Source: Nitrospiraceae bacterium
Lineage (GTDB): Bacteria; Nitrospirota; Nitrospiria; Nitrospirales; UBA8639
Direction: 5' to 3'
Assembly: GCA_020632595.1 (NCBI GenBank)
Contig: JACKFF010000016.1
Location: 17,197-81,196 of the forward strand
DNA length: 64,000 nucleotides
Shown: piece after piece, positions 34,913 to 43,673 of the stretch
Position numbering within the stretch: the first letter of the stretch is position 1
Layout of the letters: each line of letters begins with the position of its first letter
Position numbers and translations under genes: made by a program
Notes under the pieces: generated by a model
Told to the model about the DNA's origin: nothing
The model's database searches: none
Seen by the model: only the letters and a program-made list of their open reading frames with translations

Positions 34913-35836
34913 ATGGCTCAATCTTTACCATTGAATGTTCGTGTGTCACGTGAGGAAATTTACTCCGCGTTTGAACCATTCGTTCATCAACGTTTTCGCA
35001 GTAGCGATATTCGTTGGAAGCGTAGAGTGTTTCGATCTTGGCGGAAAAAATTTCTTGAATTTTGGCAACAGAAAATTTTCAAGCGTTTGAACACCTCTTT
35101 TGGGGGGCGGCAGTATAAAGTTAAAAACACATACGAGAACTTTTGGGGTTCTACCGAGACTGGCGCGCACCTGAGCACGATAGGCAAGGCTACTCCGTGT
35201 TTGTGGGGAGAGGATAGAATGTTAGCCAGAGGAATCGGGACAAAACGTGTACACCTTCTCTTGTTGAAACGGGCTCTTGAGGCCGTGCAACCCGAAAGCG
35301 TTCTTGAGGTTGGAAGTGGCTATGGCATTAATCTGTTTGTTCTATCCGGGTACTTCCCTGCAATACAATTCTCCGGTTTGGAATTGACCAGGCAGGGAGC
35401 CTTGGCAGCAAAAAAGATCGGAACGATGTCTTGTCTTTCTCAGGATATCGTCAATTTTGCCCCCGATAAAATTATAGACGTGAATGCAAATAGGCGCGTC
35501 AATTTTTATCAGGGAAGTGCCAAGAATCTGCCTTTTGCGGATAACAGTTTTGATGTGGTCTATACCGTGCTGGCCTTAGAAGCCATGGAAGAAATTCGCC
35601 ATCAGGCTCTTCAGGAATTGGCCAGGGTTGCAAGGAAATATGTCATCATGATCGAACCTTTTTCTGATTTCAATGATAAAGGCATCCGGTACTTCTATCA
35701 TACCAGCCACCAATATTTTCGTGGGAGAGTTGACGAATTGCGCCAGGATGGTCTCGAGCCCCATCTTGTGTATTCTGACATTCCCCACAAAATTCGCCTA
35801 TGGCCGGCAATGGTCATTGCCAGTCCAATATCGTAA
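34913..35836 (+). CDS. class I SAM-dependent methyltransferase
   Basis: A 307-residue protein with a SAM-binding core: VLEVGSGYGINLFVLS (motif I), FSGLELTRQGALAAK, then GSAKNLPFADNSFDVVYTVLALE (motif for the acceptor Asp) and ARVARKYVIMIEPFSD. The first 110 residues are basic and helical and may bind a lipid or glycan. Methyltransferases of this type modify sugars or lipids in surface-polymer clusters. Its last ~70 bases and the following ~26 are repeated almost exactly at 38021-38120, on the far side of the decayed rhs-ank unit. The gene is intact. Confidence 0.8.
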   Translation: MAQSLPLNVRVSREEIYSAFEPFVHQRFRSSDIRWKRRVFRSWRKKFLEFWQQKIFKRLNTSFGGRQYKVKNTYENFWGSTETGAHLSTIGKATPCLWGEDRMLARGIGTKRVHLLLLKRALEAVQPESVLEVGSGYGINLFVLSGYFPAIQFSGLELTRQGALAAKKIGTMSCLSQDIVNFAPDKIIDVNANRRVNFYQGSAKNLPFADNSFDVVYTVLALEAMEEIRHQALQELARVARKYVIMIEPFSDFNDKGIRYFYHTSHQYFRGRVDELRQDGLEPHLVYSDIPHKIRLWPAMVIASPIS

Positions 35837-35862
35837 TTCTAGGATCTTAAAGCCGATCGACT
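35765..35862 (+). repeat. ~98-bp direct repeat, left copy (3' end of methyltransferase gene)
   Basis: The segment with CTGACATTCCCCACAAAATT, CGCCTATGGCCGGCAATGGT and CATTGCCAGTCCAATATCGT, then CCGATCGACTT, recurs in the same orientation at 38021-38120 with roughly 90% identity. The two copies bound a 2.2-kb block holding the decayed ankyrin gene, a lipoprotein gene and a decayed rhs tip. This looks like the footprint of an insertion or recombination at the end of the methyltransferase gene. Confidence 0.85.
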
Positions 35863-36655
35863 TCCGTATCGCATCTGTGCCTACATTATTGCCTAGGAGT
35901 ACATCGGAACCTTAATTGTGATGGCACAATCTTCGTAGATAGAAAATTGTTTTGATAGCGGCTTAGCCTAACCTCTATGGGCCGAACTTCGGCACTGCCA
36001 AGCAAGGGCAAATCGCAGCATGATGGGGAGAATAAAAAGATCAGGCGCTTAAAAGAATCCATTAAGAAAGGGATTGCGAATTTGAATCGCCAGGACGGGC
36101 CATTCATCTTTGATCGCCTAAATTTTAAACATGTTGCATAACAAGATCTGGTCCCAAGCCTTTTACTTTGATTGGTCTTTTTCTCGGCTGCCTCCAGTAT
36201 TCCGACCATTTTGTTATGTCCTCGTTGCGTAGCCTCTGATAACGCTGTATCTATTGGCCCAAGCCCCTTATTCAATGATCCGCCCAATTGGCCTATTTGT
36301 ATTGTTGGGTCCGCACCAGATGCCAATAAAAGCTGGACGACATCTTTTTTCATTCCATGCGGCGACGATTAAAGCCGTCGTCCCATCATTGGCTTGATGG
36401 TTAACCTCTACCAGACAGAGCGGAACACTTTACTTGCTTGAGGATCCTAATATTTGCGGAAAACATAAGAGGACTATAGCTGCATCCTGTTTCGGTTTCA
36501 TTGGGATCAGCACCGACATTGAGTAAGTATTTCAAAATTGTAGAATCACAACCATTTCCACTAGCATTAAATATGGAGGCCAACCAAAGCCCATTGTTGG
36601 TTTTAAACTTATTGGCCACATTTGCCCCTTTTCCCAATATCCAAACCTTCCCATA
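35863..36655 (-). pseudogene. decayed ankyrin-repeat gene with its 3' flank (copy 2)
   Basis: Translated pieces match the intact ankyrin lipoprotein at 32842-33693. NASGNGCDSTILKYLLNVGADPNE corresponds to AGSNGCDPKLVKHLLRAGADLKE, then VNHQANDGTTALIV, then DVVQLLLASGADP and TQRGHNKMVGILEAAEKKTN. The coding part runs from about 36655 to 36173. It lacks the signal peptide and the first repeats, has an internal deletion near 36400-36440, a one-base gain in an A-run (GGAATGAAAAAAGATG, about 36345), and its stop has become CAA. The remaining ~310 bases to 35863 align with the non-coding flank 32530-32841. Confidence 0.85.
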
Positions 36656-36811
36656 TCACCAACGCCTATGAATGTCCCAGCTACAGTTTACCTCCACAAT
36701 CGCTCCGTTTTCTCTTACCCTGCATCTTCTTGCTGTAAAATTCCGGGAAAAATGTATGGATCTGCAAGTCAGAAGTTGAGATGAATAGTTACACATTCAT
36801 ATGATGCCAAG

Positions 36812-37582
36812 ATGACTTACACACGCAGAGTAAAAATACCCATAGGGTTATGGTTGGTTCTGCTGTTCGGGCTTTATGGATGCGGGGGAGGGAACGCCAA
36901 AGTCCTACTATCTCTTGAAGACGTCGCTGAACTGAAAAACGCATCTCACGTTTATATTGTGGATTATCCATCCCCGGAATTTGCGTGGTGGATCATGCCT
37001 TATTCGCTGCCATTCACGGGAGTAGTTAATCTAAATCTAGAAAAAGTTGAAAAATGGCTGGAACTCCCATCTCCCTTAGAACTTATTGACCCGACACACA
37101 CGCTTAGGAATCAAATCATGGCGACGTTAGAAGATAAATATCACTTCACCAATCTTGCTCTGCCCCAAGGGGTTTCCCTGAATGAAAATCTGATGGACCT
37201 TAGGAAAAACTTGAGAGAAGGAAAAGTCATCGATATACAAACGTATTTTTGGGATCTTGTTCCTACCGGATCTGAAAACGGTGATTTTCTTCCTCCCAAA
37301 AAAATGCCGTATCAATTTCAATATTCAGGGATAATCCGGTTTATTGACCTTGACGGCCCGTCTGTTATCCACCAGCATTTATGTCATTACCCATCGGAAA
37401 TGACAAATATGGGGGGATGGTTACGACCGAAAGAGTACGGCTCATTTTCTTTGGATAGGCCAACTTGGGTAAATTCCATGCATGTCCCTGAATTAATCGA
37501 AAATCGTGGCGAAAAATTACAAACCCAAATTCATAAAGCTGTGACCCATTGTCTGCAAGAATTCCAGAAATTATTCCCCTAG
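36812..37582 (+). CDS. lipoprotein of unknown function inside the decayed rhs-ank unit
   Basis: A 256-residue protein with a clear lipoprotein signal (IGLWLVLLFGLYGC-GGG, lipobox L-Y-G-C), so it should be lipid-anchored and face the periplasm or outer membrane. The mature part is mixed alpha/beta with few cysteines (VYIVDYPSPEFAWWIMPYSL; THTLRNQIMATLEDKYHF; MPYQFQYSGIIRFIDLDG). I do not recognise the family. It lies on the plus strand exactly between the remnants of ank (left) and rhs (right), which are both minus strand. It could be an immunity or cargo gene of the rhs locus, or simply an insertion. The intact frame suggests it is still under selection. Confidence 0.65.
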   Translation: MTYTRRVKIPIGLWLVLLFGLYGCGGGNAKVLLSLEDVAELKNASHVYIVDYPSPEFAWWIMPYSLPFTGVVNLNLEKVEKWLELPSPLELIDPTHTLRNQIMATLEDKYHFTNLALPQGVSLNENLMDLRKNLREGKVIDIQTYFWDLVPTGSENGDFLPPKKMPYQFQYSGIIRFIDLDGPSVIHQHLCHYPSEMTNMGGWLRPKEYGSFSLDRPTWVNSMHVPELIENRGEKLQTQIHKAVTHCLQEFQKLFP

Positions 37583-37601
37583 CCAACTCTCAACTTCGTC
37601 C

Positions 37602-38020
37602 CTACCTGCGTATTTCTGAAATACCTACAATAAGCCCAGCTTCTCCAACTGAATTCGTCAAGCCACGAGGCAGTGTTATTCCATAAGGAACAACGTCACC
37701 CAAACCCTTCCCATCAGGAGCACTAAATGAAAATGAAAAATCCTTATACGGAGTGGTGCTTTCCCCTCCCCCGAAAGGCAGACCAAGGGCAGTGAAAAAA
37801 GCGGTTGTGAAAGGAGATGTTATTGCCCCTTCAATGCCTGCTTTTGATGCCCCACCAATAATTGATTTGAAATTTCCTCTCCCTCCTGCATAGGCCTCCG
37901 TCGCACCTTTGCCTGCCCCCAATAAGGCTCCAGAGACAGCCGTGCCCGCAACAAATGGGCCTGAAGTGCCAAAGGATGGAAGAATAACGCTACCTGCAGA
38001 ATTGAGTAATCCGAATTTAT
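37602..38020 (-). pseudogene. decayed rhs-tip fragment (copy 2)
   Basis: The frame encodes a Gly/Ala-rich segment (GPFVAGTAVSGALLGAG, EAYAGGRGNFKSIIGGASKAG, SPFTTAFFTALGLPFGGG) resembling the region before the variable domain of the orphan Rhs tip at 33708-34823 (compare VGYAGGAGSVNDIMHGAFHGA and AGAFTTIDYLGG). The RHS core is missing: at about 38020 the frame runs into the copied methyltransferase end, which supplies its apparent start. The C-terminal ~50 residues (GDVVPYGITLPRGLTNSVGE) differ from copy 1, as expected for a different variable tip. I treat it as a fragment, although short tips can be functional. Confidence 0.65.
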
Positions 38021-38120
38021 CTTGTGTTTTCTGACATTCCCCACAAAATTCGCCTATGGCCTGCAATGGTCATTGCCAGTCCCATATCATAATTCCACGA
38101 TCTTGAACCCGATCGACTTT
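38021..38120 (+). repeat. ~98-bp direct repeat, right copy (copied methyltransferase 3' end)
   Basis: Matches 35765-35862 in the same orientation, including the codons for the methyltransferase's last residues and the bases after its stop (CCGATCGACTT). It is non-functional here. It abuts the rhs fragment on its left; the conserved stretch stops near 38120, about 60 bases before the next gene. Confidence 0.85.
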
Positions 38121-38178
38121 CTAGCTAAAAGATCGGGGCTTTCCTCATTTTGGCATTATGTTAACAAGACTCTGCATG

Positions 38179-39168
38179 TTAGGTGGATGCAATCCGTCGA
38201 CGGATTCGGCGTAGAAATTTATGGGTTTTGCGTTTTCCTGAGAAAGAGAGCTGTCGAAGTGTCCATGTCTGCTTGAGCCACCATAATCGCCATCTGATTC
38301 TTTCTAGGGATGAATCATGCTGAATGGTCTGAGATGGTACTCTGGAAAGGTTTTGAGCCTCAGGCTTTTGTGCTACCGCCCGGATATGCTGAAAATCGCT
38401 CGTCCGGCCGTTGTCAATCGCGCATTCAATTACTACAAAGCCGGCTGCTTCAAGATATCTGGCTGTGGTCTGTGCAGTGAGATGATATTGATGCACCGGA
38501 CCTGACTGAAATACCGATCCGGTTTTGTACCGAGCCGGCTTCAGCACATCTTTCTCGTCAAGAAAAAGATAGCCCCCTGGCGCGAGCATGCTGAAAATTT
38601 TTTCCAGAAGCAGGCGGGGGGACAAGACGTGGGCCAGGACATGATGTGTCAGCACATTGACCGCATCGAAGGGTCCCTGAAACGGAATCGGTAACTGGGA
38701 AAACCGGGAAAATGGCAATGGAAAGATTTCGGATAATCCGCGTCGCTCGCTAGCGTACCATCTATTTTTTTCGAACGGCTCTACGCAGAATACGTTCGCT
38801 CCTCCAGCCCGGAGCCGTGCCGAGAGTGCACCGGTTTGGCATCTCAGGTCGAGAATCCGTTTGTCTTTAACCTGAATGAAACGGTTGATGATGTTCAACC
38901 CCCACTCTGCGACAGCATCCTGTTTTTGAATGTCATCTTCATCTTCGATTCCTTCCCCGGGCCTACTGCGGCTACCGGGGTCGTTGGCAAAGCGACTTTC
39001 ATAGAATTTGTCCAAATCCTCCTGTTCAATTTGTGGAAACGCGTACATCAATTGACAGTGGATGCATATGACAATGCGGCAATTCAGTTCCGATGGTTCT
39101 GCGATAACACAGGCTTCTGTCGAACGGCAGAGGTCACAGTTTCCCTTTTCTACGCGATCTCGATCCAT
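38179..39168 (-). CDS. class I SAM methyltransferase with N-terminal zinc motif
   Basis: About 329 residues from ATG 39168. The N-terminus has GNCDLCRST and IVICIHCQLMYAFP, a four-cysteine zinc-ribbon as in the methyltransferase_13/14-type sugar C-methyltransferases. It is followed by a helical region and a SAM core (KRILDLRCQTGALSARLR, NVFCVEPFEKN, FDAVNVLTHHVLAHVLSP, MLAPGGYLFLDEKDVL). Motif I is D-L-R-C-Q-T-G rather than D-x-G-x-G, so cofactor binding may be altered. An upstream TTG at about 39201 with AAGGAAAGGAA before it is an alternative start. It may modify sugars made by the neighbouring nonulosonate-type genes. Confidence 0.75.
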   Translation of the reverse strand: MDRDRVEKGNCDLCRSTEACVIAEPSELNCRIVICIHCQLMYAFPQIEQEDLDKFYESRFANDPGSRSRPGEGIEDEDDIQKQDAVAEWGLNIINRFIQVKDKRILDLRCQTGALSARLRAGGANVFCVEPFEKNRWYASERRGLSEIFPLPFSRFSQLPIPFQGPFDAVNVLTHHVLAHVLSPRLLLEKIFSMLAPGGYLFLDEKDVLKPARYKTGSVFQSGPVHQYHLTAQTTARYLEAAGFVVIECAIDNGRTSDFQHIRAVAQKPEAQNLSRVPSQTIQHDSSLERIRWRLWWLKQTWTLRQLSFSGKRKTHKFLRRIRRRIAST

Positions 39169-39368
39169 TGCCTGAAAGGGTTGGCCTAGGAAATTACTCA
39201 AGACACCATTCCTTTCCTTGTGAGAACAAGTGGAATGTTGAGGAAATGCTTCGGTTGGTCTGTTCGGGGATGCATATAGGGGATATGCATGGCAATGGAG
39301 CAATTCGACCTGCGAGATGACCCCTGATTCACAGATGGTTCATCCACATCCTGATTTAAACGCAGACC

Positions 39369-40076
39369 TTATGCCTGATTTTTGGCATAAATGTATTCGG
39401 CAAGCTCCAAATCCCACATGGTATCGATACTGACCAGATACTCATCGAGGATAAGCGCTCCAGTCCGTTTACCCATGATGCTCTTTCCTTCCAGAAGACA
39501 GTTTCGCGTCATGACATAGGCTACCCCGTTTCGGTGATAAACCGGGGTGAGTTGTTGCCGGGCAATGATTCGGCTCCCGTTGGGATCATAATAGCCAATC
39601 CTGCCTGAGTCCAGGGTCAGTTGTTTGAGAGGGTGTGACTTAGAATCAGTTTCGGACAAGGTCCATACGGCGTCCCACTGTTCATTCACCAGCATCTCAA
39701 CGGCGTGTATGACATGCGTTGGTCGACGAAGAGGAGAAGTCGGCTGGAGCATGATCACAATGTCATACCGCACAGCATCCAGTCGCTCCATTTCTTCTAA
39801 CGCATGGATCAAGACCGGCGCGTCCGATATTCGATCACCTGAGAGGTCCGGAGGCCGGAAAAAAGGGGCATCCAGGCCTGATTGTTTGGCACACTCGGCA
39901 ATTTCAGGATGATCGGTCGAGACCACCGCTCGATCGATCATGGGGATTTCTTTCACCAACTGCCCAACTCTGGCAACTAACGGGATTCCGTGGAATGGAG
40001 TCAGATTCTTGAGCGGAATTCCTTTGCTGCCGCCCCTGGCAGGACACACGGTCAGTATGCGTCGACTACCTATCAT
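39369..40076 (-). CDS. CMP-sugar synthetase (NeuA/PseF/LegF-like cytidylyltransferase)
   Basis: A 235-residue acylneuraminate cytidylyltransferase family protein, which activates nonulosonic acids with CTP. The signature is LTVCPARGGSKGIPLKNL near the N-terminus, with VVSTDHPEIAECAKQSG, LQPTSPLRRPTHV and the late metal-binding segment VSIDTMWDLELAEYIY (D-T-x-x-D). It is the distal gene of a run with a NeuB-type synthase, HAD hydrolase and MocA oxidoreductase, so its substrate is probably the NeuB product. Which nonulosonic acid (neuraminic, pseudaminic, legionaminic or a Kdo-like acid) cannot be told. Confidence 0.88.
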   Translation of the reverse strand: MIGSRRILTVCPARGGSKGIPLKNLTPFHGIPLVARVGQLVKEIPMIDRAVVSTDHPEIAECAKQSGLDAPFFRPPDLSGDRISDAPVLIHALEEMERLDAVRYDIVIMLQPTSPLRRPTHVIHAVEMLVNEQWDAVWTLSETDSKSHPLKQLTLDSGRIGYYDPNGSRIIARQQLTPVYHRNGVAYVMTRNCLLEGKSIMGKRTGALILDEYLVSIDTMWDLELAEYIYAKNQA

Positions 40077-40190
40077 AGGGTCTTTTTAGGGATACACGCC
40101 GTTGATGATGTATTCATCGGTTTTGTGCAAATCATAACTTCCTGGTACAAAAGTGTAAAGAATCTTCACTGAAAGGCGGTGTTGAGATGC

Positions 40191-40883
40191 TCAATGGTTT
40201 GGGCAAAGGTCATTTCGTTTCTCCTGTAGATTTTCCACGATGGTTCTGAGTGCAGCCAGGCTTGTCATATGGAGTGGTGGTATCTGTGTGAATCGGCTGT
40301 TACCACCAAGAATGACTCCGGCAAAGTGGCAGCCAAATTCAGCTGCAGCCTTCCAGTCATCTTCACTATCTCCGACAAAGAGTATTTCCTCCGGTCTTGC
40401 CTGAATGAGCCCTTGGATGTGCAGCAAATTTTCGAGTTTACTGGCCGGGGCTCCATATATTCCCGAAAAATAGTGGGTGAGGTTTCGGAGTGTCACAAGG
40501 CGATTGAGGGCTTTGGCCGGCGTTCTTGAGTTGAGGTATAGAGGAATCTTTTGACTCATCAGCCATGAGAGTATTCTTGAGGCCCCAGGGACTTCCGGGC
40601 ATCCGACAACGGCCGCTTCGCAGGTGGTTGTGTACGTCTCGGCCCATTGTGAGCCGAGGACCTCCGGGCCTGTGTGGGGCGGAATAAGACCTTTCGCCAT
40701 GAATTCCCGGGCAAGTTCACGGGTGATTCCGTATCGATCCTTATGAGAGCACCGTTGAAGAACGTCGGTGACGGTGTCTCCGCTTGGATCATAATTCTCG
40801 ACAATCTTATAAAAGGACTGAACCTTCATCTGGTTGGAATCAACCAGCGTCCCATCAAAATCGAATGCGACGCAAGCAATCAT
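40191..40883 (-). CDS. HAD-superfamily phosphatase
   Basis: A 230-residue HAD hydrolase. Motif I is VAFDFDGTLVDSN (Asp nucleophile), with a helical cap, IPLYLNSRTPAKALNRLV (motif II region, Ser) and EEILFVGDSEDDWKAAAEFG (motif IV Asp residues). It overlaps the NeuB-type gene by four bases (ATGA at 40880-40883), so the two are translationally coupled. NeuB enzymes give free nonulosonic acids, usually from 6-phosphate precursors or with a separate 9-phosphatase, so this HAD protein is a natural candidate for the phosphatase step. That role is inference. Confidence 0.85.
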   Translation of the reverse strand: MIACVAFDFDGTLVDSNQMKVQSFYKIVENYDPSGDTVTDVLQRCSHKDRYGITRELAREFMAKGLIPPHTGPEVLGSQWAETYTTTCEAAVVGCPEVPGASRILSWLMSQKIPLYLNSRTPAKALNRLVTLRNLTHYFSGIYGAPASKLENLLHIQGLIQARPEEILFVGDSEDDWKAAAEFGCHFAGVILGGNSRFTQIPPLHMTSLAALRTIVENLQEKRNDLCPNH

Positions 40884-42463
40884 TGCGCATGAGGATCGGG
40901 CAATGGCACTTCAGGAGCCTTCTCCGATGCTGGCTGCTGGGCGATTTGAAAACGTCCCCAATGATCAACCATGGTTTTCCGCTCGGATCGTTGCAGCTTA
41001 TTGATTCGTTTGTCGGCATAGAAGGAATCGTTGTTATAGTGGGTGGTGGACACTTCTTCAAAGACAACTCCGGTGTCTGTCCAAAAGGAATGCCACACTC
41101 CAGGCAGGATGAGAATGGTTTCACCGGGATGCATAATGCGGGGATATCCGTCGATATTGACGTGAAGGATCCCGAAAAGTATTTGAAATGTTTCCTCCTT
41201 CCTCGCATGATAATGTGAAGGGTGTCGCTGTCCCGGCAATTGAATGACGAGTTTTTTGCAGTATTCCCGATTAATGCATTCGATAATGACTGCGCCGGTT
41301 TGTCGGAAATTTTCAAGGCCGTAGTGGTGCGAATATTCGACTTTAAACTCACTGCCTAATTGAATGTTGGCTTCGTTGAGTAAGGCTTTGACCTCGTGAA
41401 TCGCCTGTTTAAGGGTCACCAGACCTTGATTGATGGTGATCTCGACAGCGTCCCGCATGACCGGTTGGTCCGGCGTAATGTCCTGGACGGCCGTATAGCC
41501 TTCCTTCCATGCTCCGCTTTCCATCTGCCCGTCGACGTAGGGCATGGCAAAATACACAAGGTCCCGTGTAAGTTCCCGGCCTTTTTTAATTGACCGTTTG
41601 GCAAAGACCCCCCGACGAAGGCCGTCCAAGGAGGACTGTTCCACTTCGGAGGCCGGTGGTCGGGTTTTTGGGCCACACAATACTTTTGCCCGATGATAGG
41701 CTTCCAGCCAGGTGTCTACTTGTTGTGCGGTGGAAGAGTAGGCATTCAATTTGATGGATTCGGTTTCCAATCCGATGTGCCGTTCAAAAAGTCTGGCTCC
41801 AAGAGCGACCGCAATTTGAACAGGGACGGTATCACCGGGGTTTTCATGCGTGGACCAGCCGATAGGAATATTAGGATACCGGTTGCGTAACATTTGAATT
41901 TGATTCAAGTTCATCAAGGGGTCAGGAGTTGGATACACCGACACACAGTGCATGAGCGCAAATTGTACGGCCCGATGTTGGAAGAAACTCACCACATTGT
42001 CGATATCCTCTAATGTCAGACCACCGGTTGAGCACACGACCGGCGGCCCGGCCCCGGCAATTTCCTCAAGAAGCGGCCAATCCTTGGCTGAACAACTGGC
42101 GACCTTCAACACATTAAAACCCATGTCGACGGCAATATTGACAGACTCTTCATCGAAGGGCGTGCACATGGCTAGCAGCCCTTGGGCCCATACTTCATTG
42201 AGCAATGTTTGGAACTGGGTCTGGTCCAATCGGGTGGATTGAAATCGTTGGATGTATTTGAGCTCGCTGTTTGACTGGTGATCGGTATGAATGAAGGTGT
42301 CGAGTTGGCGGAATTGGAATTTGATCGCTGCCCGGACTTGATGCCGTTTGATCACCTCAGCCATTGATTGGATAATTCCCAGGCCGTGTTCCACACTTCC
42401 CTGGTGGTTATTGGCCAGATCCAATATGAATAAATCATGGAAATTAAAATCTTGGTCTATCAT
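40880..42463 (-). CDS. NeuB-type nonulosonate synthase fused to SAF and cupin domains
   Basis: A 527-residue fusion. Residues ~10-270 are a NeuB TIM barrel condensing phosphoenolpyruvate with an aminosugar (ILDLANNHQGSVEHG, AIKFQFRQLDT, MCTPFDEESVNIA, VLKVASCSAKDWPLL, STGGLTLEDIDNV, GWSTHENPGDTVP, FERHIGLE). A SAF antifreeze-like segment follows (LRRGVFAKRSIKKGRELTRDLVYF). The C-terminal ~150 residues are a cupin (RHPSHYHARKEETFQILFG, then HPGETILILPGVWHSFW) with the metal-binding H-x-H-x-E-H set. The cupin may act as a sugar isomerase or as a regulatory sensor domain. It is the gene before the HAD phosphatase in the operon and follows the MocA oxidoreductase by 24 bases. Confidence 0.88.
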   Translation of the reverse strand: MIDQDFNFHDLFILDLANNHQGSVEHGLGIIQSMAEVIKRHQVRAAIKFQFRQLDTFIHTDHQSNSELKYIQRFQSTRLDQTQFQTLLNEVWAQGLLAMCTPFDEESVNIAVDMGFNVLKVASCSAKDWPLLEEIAGAGPPVVCSTGGLTLEDIDNVVSFFQHRAVQFALMHCVSVYPTPDPLMNLNQIQMLRNRYPNIPIGWSTHENPGDTVPVQIAVALGARLFERHIGLETESIKLNAYSSTAQQVDTWLEAYHRAKVLCGPKTRPPASEVEQSSLDGLRRGVFAKRSIKKGRELTRDLVYFAMPYVDGQMESGAWKEGYTAVQDITPDQPVMRDAVEITINQGLVTLKQAIHEVKALLNEANIQLGSEFKVEYSHHYGLENFRQTGAVIIECINREYCKKLVIQLPGQRHPSHYHARKEETFQILFGILHVNIDGYPRIMHPGETILILPGVWHSFWTDTGVVFEEVSTTHYNNDSFYADKRINKLQRSERKTMVDHWGRFQIAQQPASEKAPEVPLPDPHAQ

Positions 42464-42487
42464 GCTTTTCCCCTTCCTCTGGCAGAT

Positions 42488-43579
42488 CTACAGCAATTCT
42501 AATGCCTCTGGTGTATACCCTTTCCGGTAATCAATGCGCACAGTGCGTTTCTTGGCTGACGAGAGATGCGCGGCGGCGACCACCAGCATGGTTTCCAGGC
42601 CTCGTTCCAATGAGAGGACGGATTCTTTTGTCTTGCCTGTCATGACGTCCTCGATATGCTGTAATTCCCAGATGAAATCATCCGGTCGCGTTTTTTGAAT
42701 GGTACGGAATTGGGTGTCATGGCCACCGGTTTTCCAATCGACTCTATCGACTCCTGGTTGGTGCCCGATAGTAAGTTCCGCGAAACCGTCATTTCCTTGA
42801 ATTCTTGCCCACTTCCTGGAAGGGGAGGTAATGACGTCCTGCACCACCCTTCCCAGTAACCCTGCTTCAGTCCTCAGGCTAAGCAGGCAGAGTTTATCGT
42901 ACTCCACCATATCTGTCTGGACATAATCCAGTGTCGCGGAGACTTCCGTGATGCGGCCTTTCCCCAGGCCCCCACTCAAAAATTGCCAGAGGTTGATCGC
43001 GTGGGAATGTTCCCCGCTGGCACCTCCACCCCGTTTCCAAAACCCCAAATAACTGTCCTGTGGACCCTGTAACCAGGGATGAGCTGCGAAGATGCCGCCC
43101 CAATGTTCACGAAATTCCACGTCAATGGTCTCAATGGCGGATAATTGGCGACCGGCTTGGAGCGTTTCCTGCGCGGCCTTTCCCACGACGTGGTCATATC
43201 CCACAAAGGCAAATGTGCCAGACTCGATCACCATCTTTTGTAATGTTTGGGCCTGTTCCAAGTTCGGGGGGCAGAGAGGTTTTTCCACAAGAATGGCTTT
43301 GGGTTTTTCCTCAAGAGCCGCAAGTGCCAGGGAAAGGTGGGAGTCTGGAGGAGTTCCAACAACCACGAGATCAAATCCTCCTCTCGGGGCGTCTTTGACC
43401 AGGGAAAGCTTGATGGCCTCATCCCATTTTCCATATCGAGTCGGATAAATGGTCTGTCTGGTTCGATCCAATGCCGCCTGGTCCACATCGCAGATTGTGA
43501 CGTTCCAACCCAGGGAACGGGAGGCATGAGCCAGATGGTTGCCGATAGACCCGGCTCCAAAAATTTTTACGTTAAACAT
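42488..43579 (-). CDS. Gfo/Idh/MocA-family oxidoreductase
   Basis: A 363-residue NAD(P)-dependent sugar oxidoreductase. The Rossmann motif is VKIFGAGSIGNHLAHAS; later VVVGTPPDSHLSLALAALE and AILVEKPLCP (the E-K-P signature with catalytic Lys); HSHAINLWQFLSGG carries the substrate-side histidines. The ATG has the best Shine-Dalgarno site of this region, AAGGAGG five bases upstream. In nonulosonate clusters such enzymes adjust the oxidation state of UDP-sugar precursors. It lies between the surface-carbohydrate gene and the NeuB fusion on the same strand. The substrate cannot be told. Confidence 0.88.
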   Translation of the reverse strand: MFNVKIFGAGSIGNHLAHASRSLGWNVTICDVDQAALDRTRQTIYPTRYGKWDEAIKLSLVKDAPRGGFDLVVVGTPPDSHLSLALAALEEKPKAILVEKPLCPPNLEQAQTLQKMVIESGTFAFVGYDHVVGKAAQETLQAGRQLSAIETIDVEFREHWGGIFAAHPWLQGPQDSYLGFWKRGGGASGEHSHAINLWQFLSGGLGKGRITEVSATLDYVQTDMVEYDKLCLLSLRTEAGLLGRVVQDVITSPSRKWARIQGNDGFAELTIGHQPGVDRVDWKTGGHDTQFRTIQKTRPDDFIWELQHIEDVMTGKTKESVLSLERGLETMLVVAAAHLSSAKKRTVRIDYRKGYTPEALELL

Positions 43580-43673
43580 GTATCCTCCTTAGAATGTTCA
43601 CGAGATTTGGTATATGGATGCCCATGCATGCTCAGCATGATTGCGGTTATAGGCATTCTTCATGATGGAGTCG

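Noticed and set aside
35886..36353. 156-codon minus-strand frame as an intact ankyrin protein
   Set aside because: Only its first ~60 residues match the ankyrin protein; the rest is read-through into the non-coding flank after stop loss, so I list it as a pseudogene.
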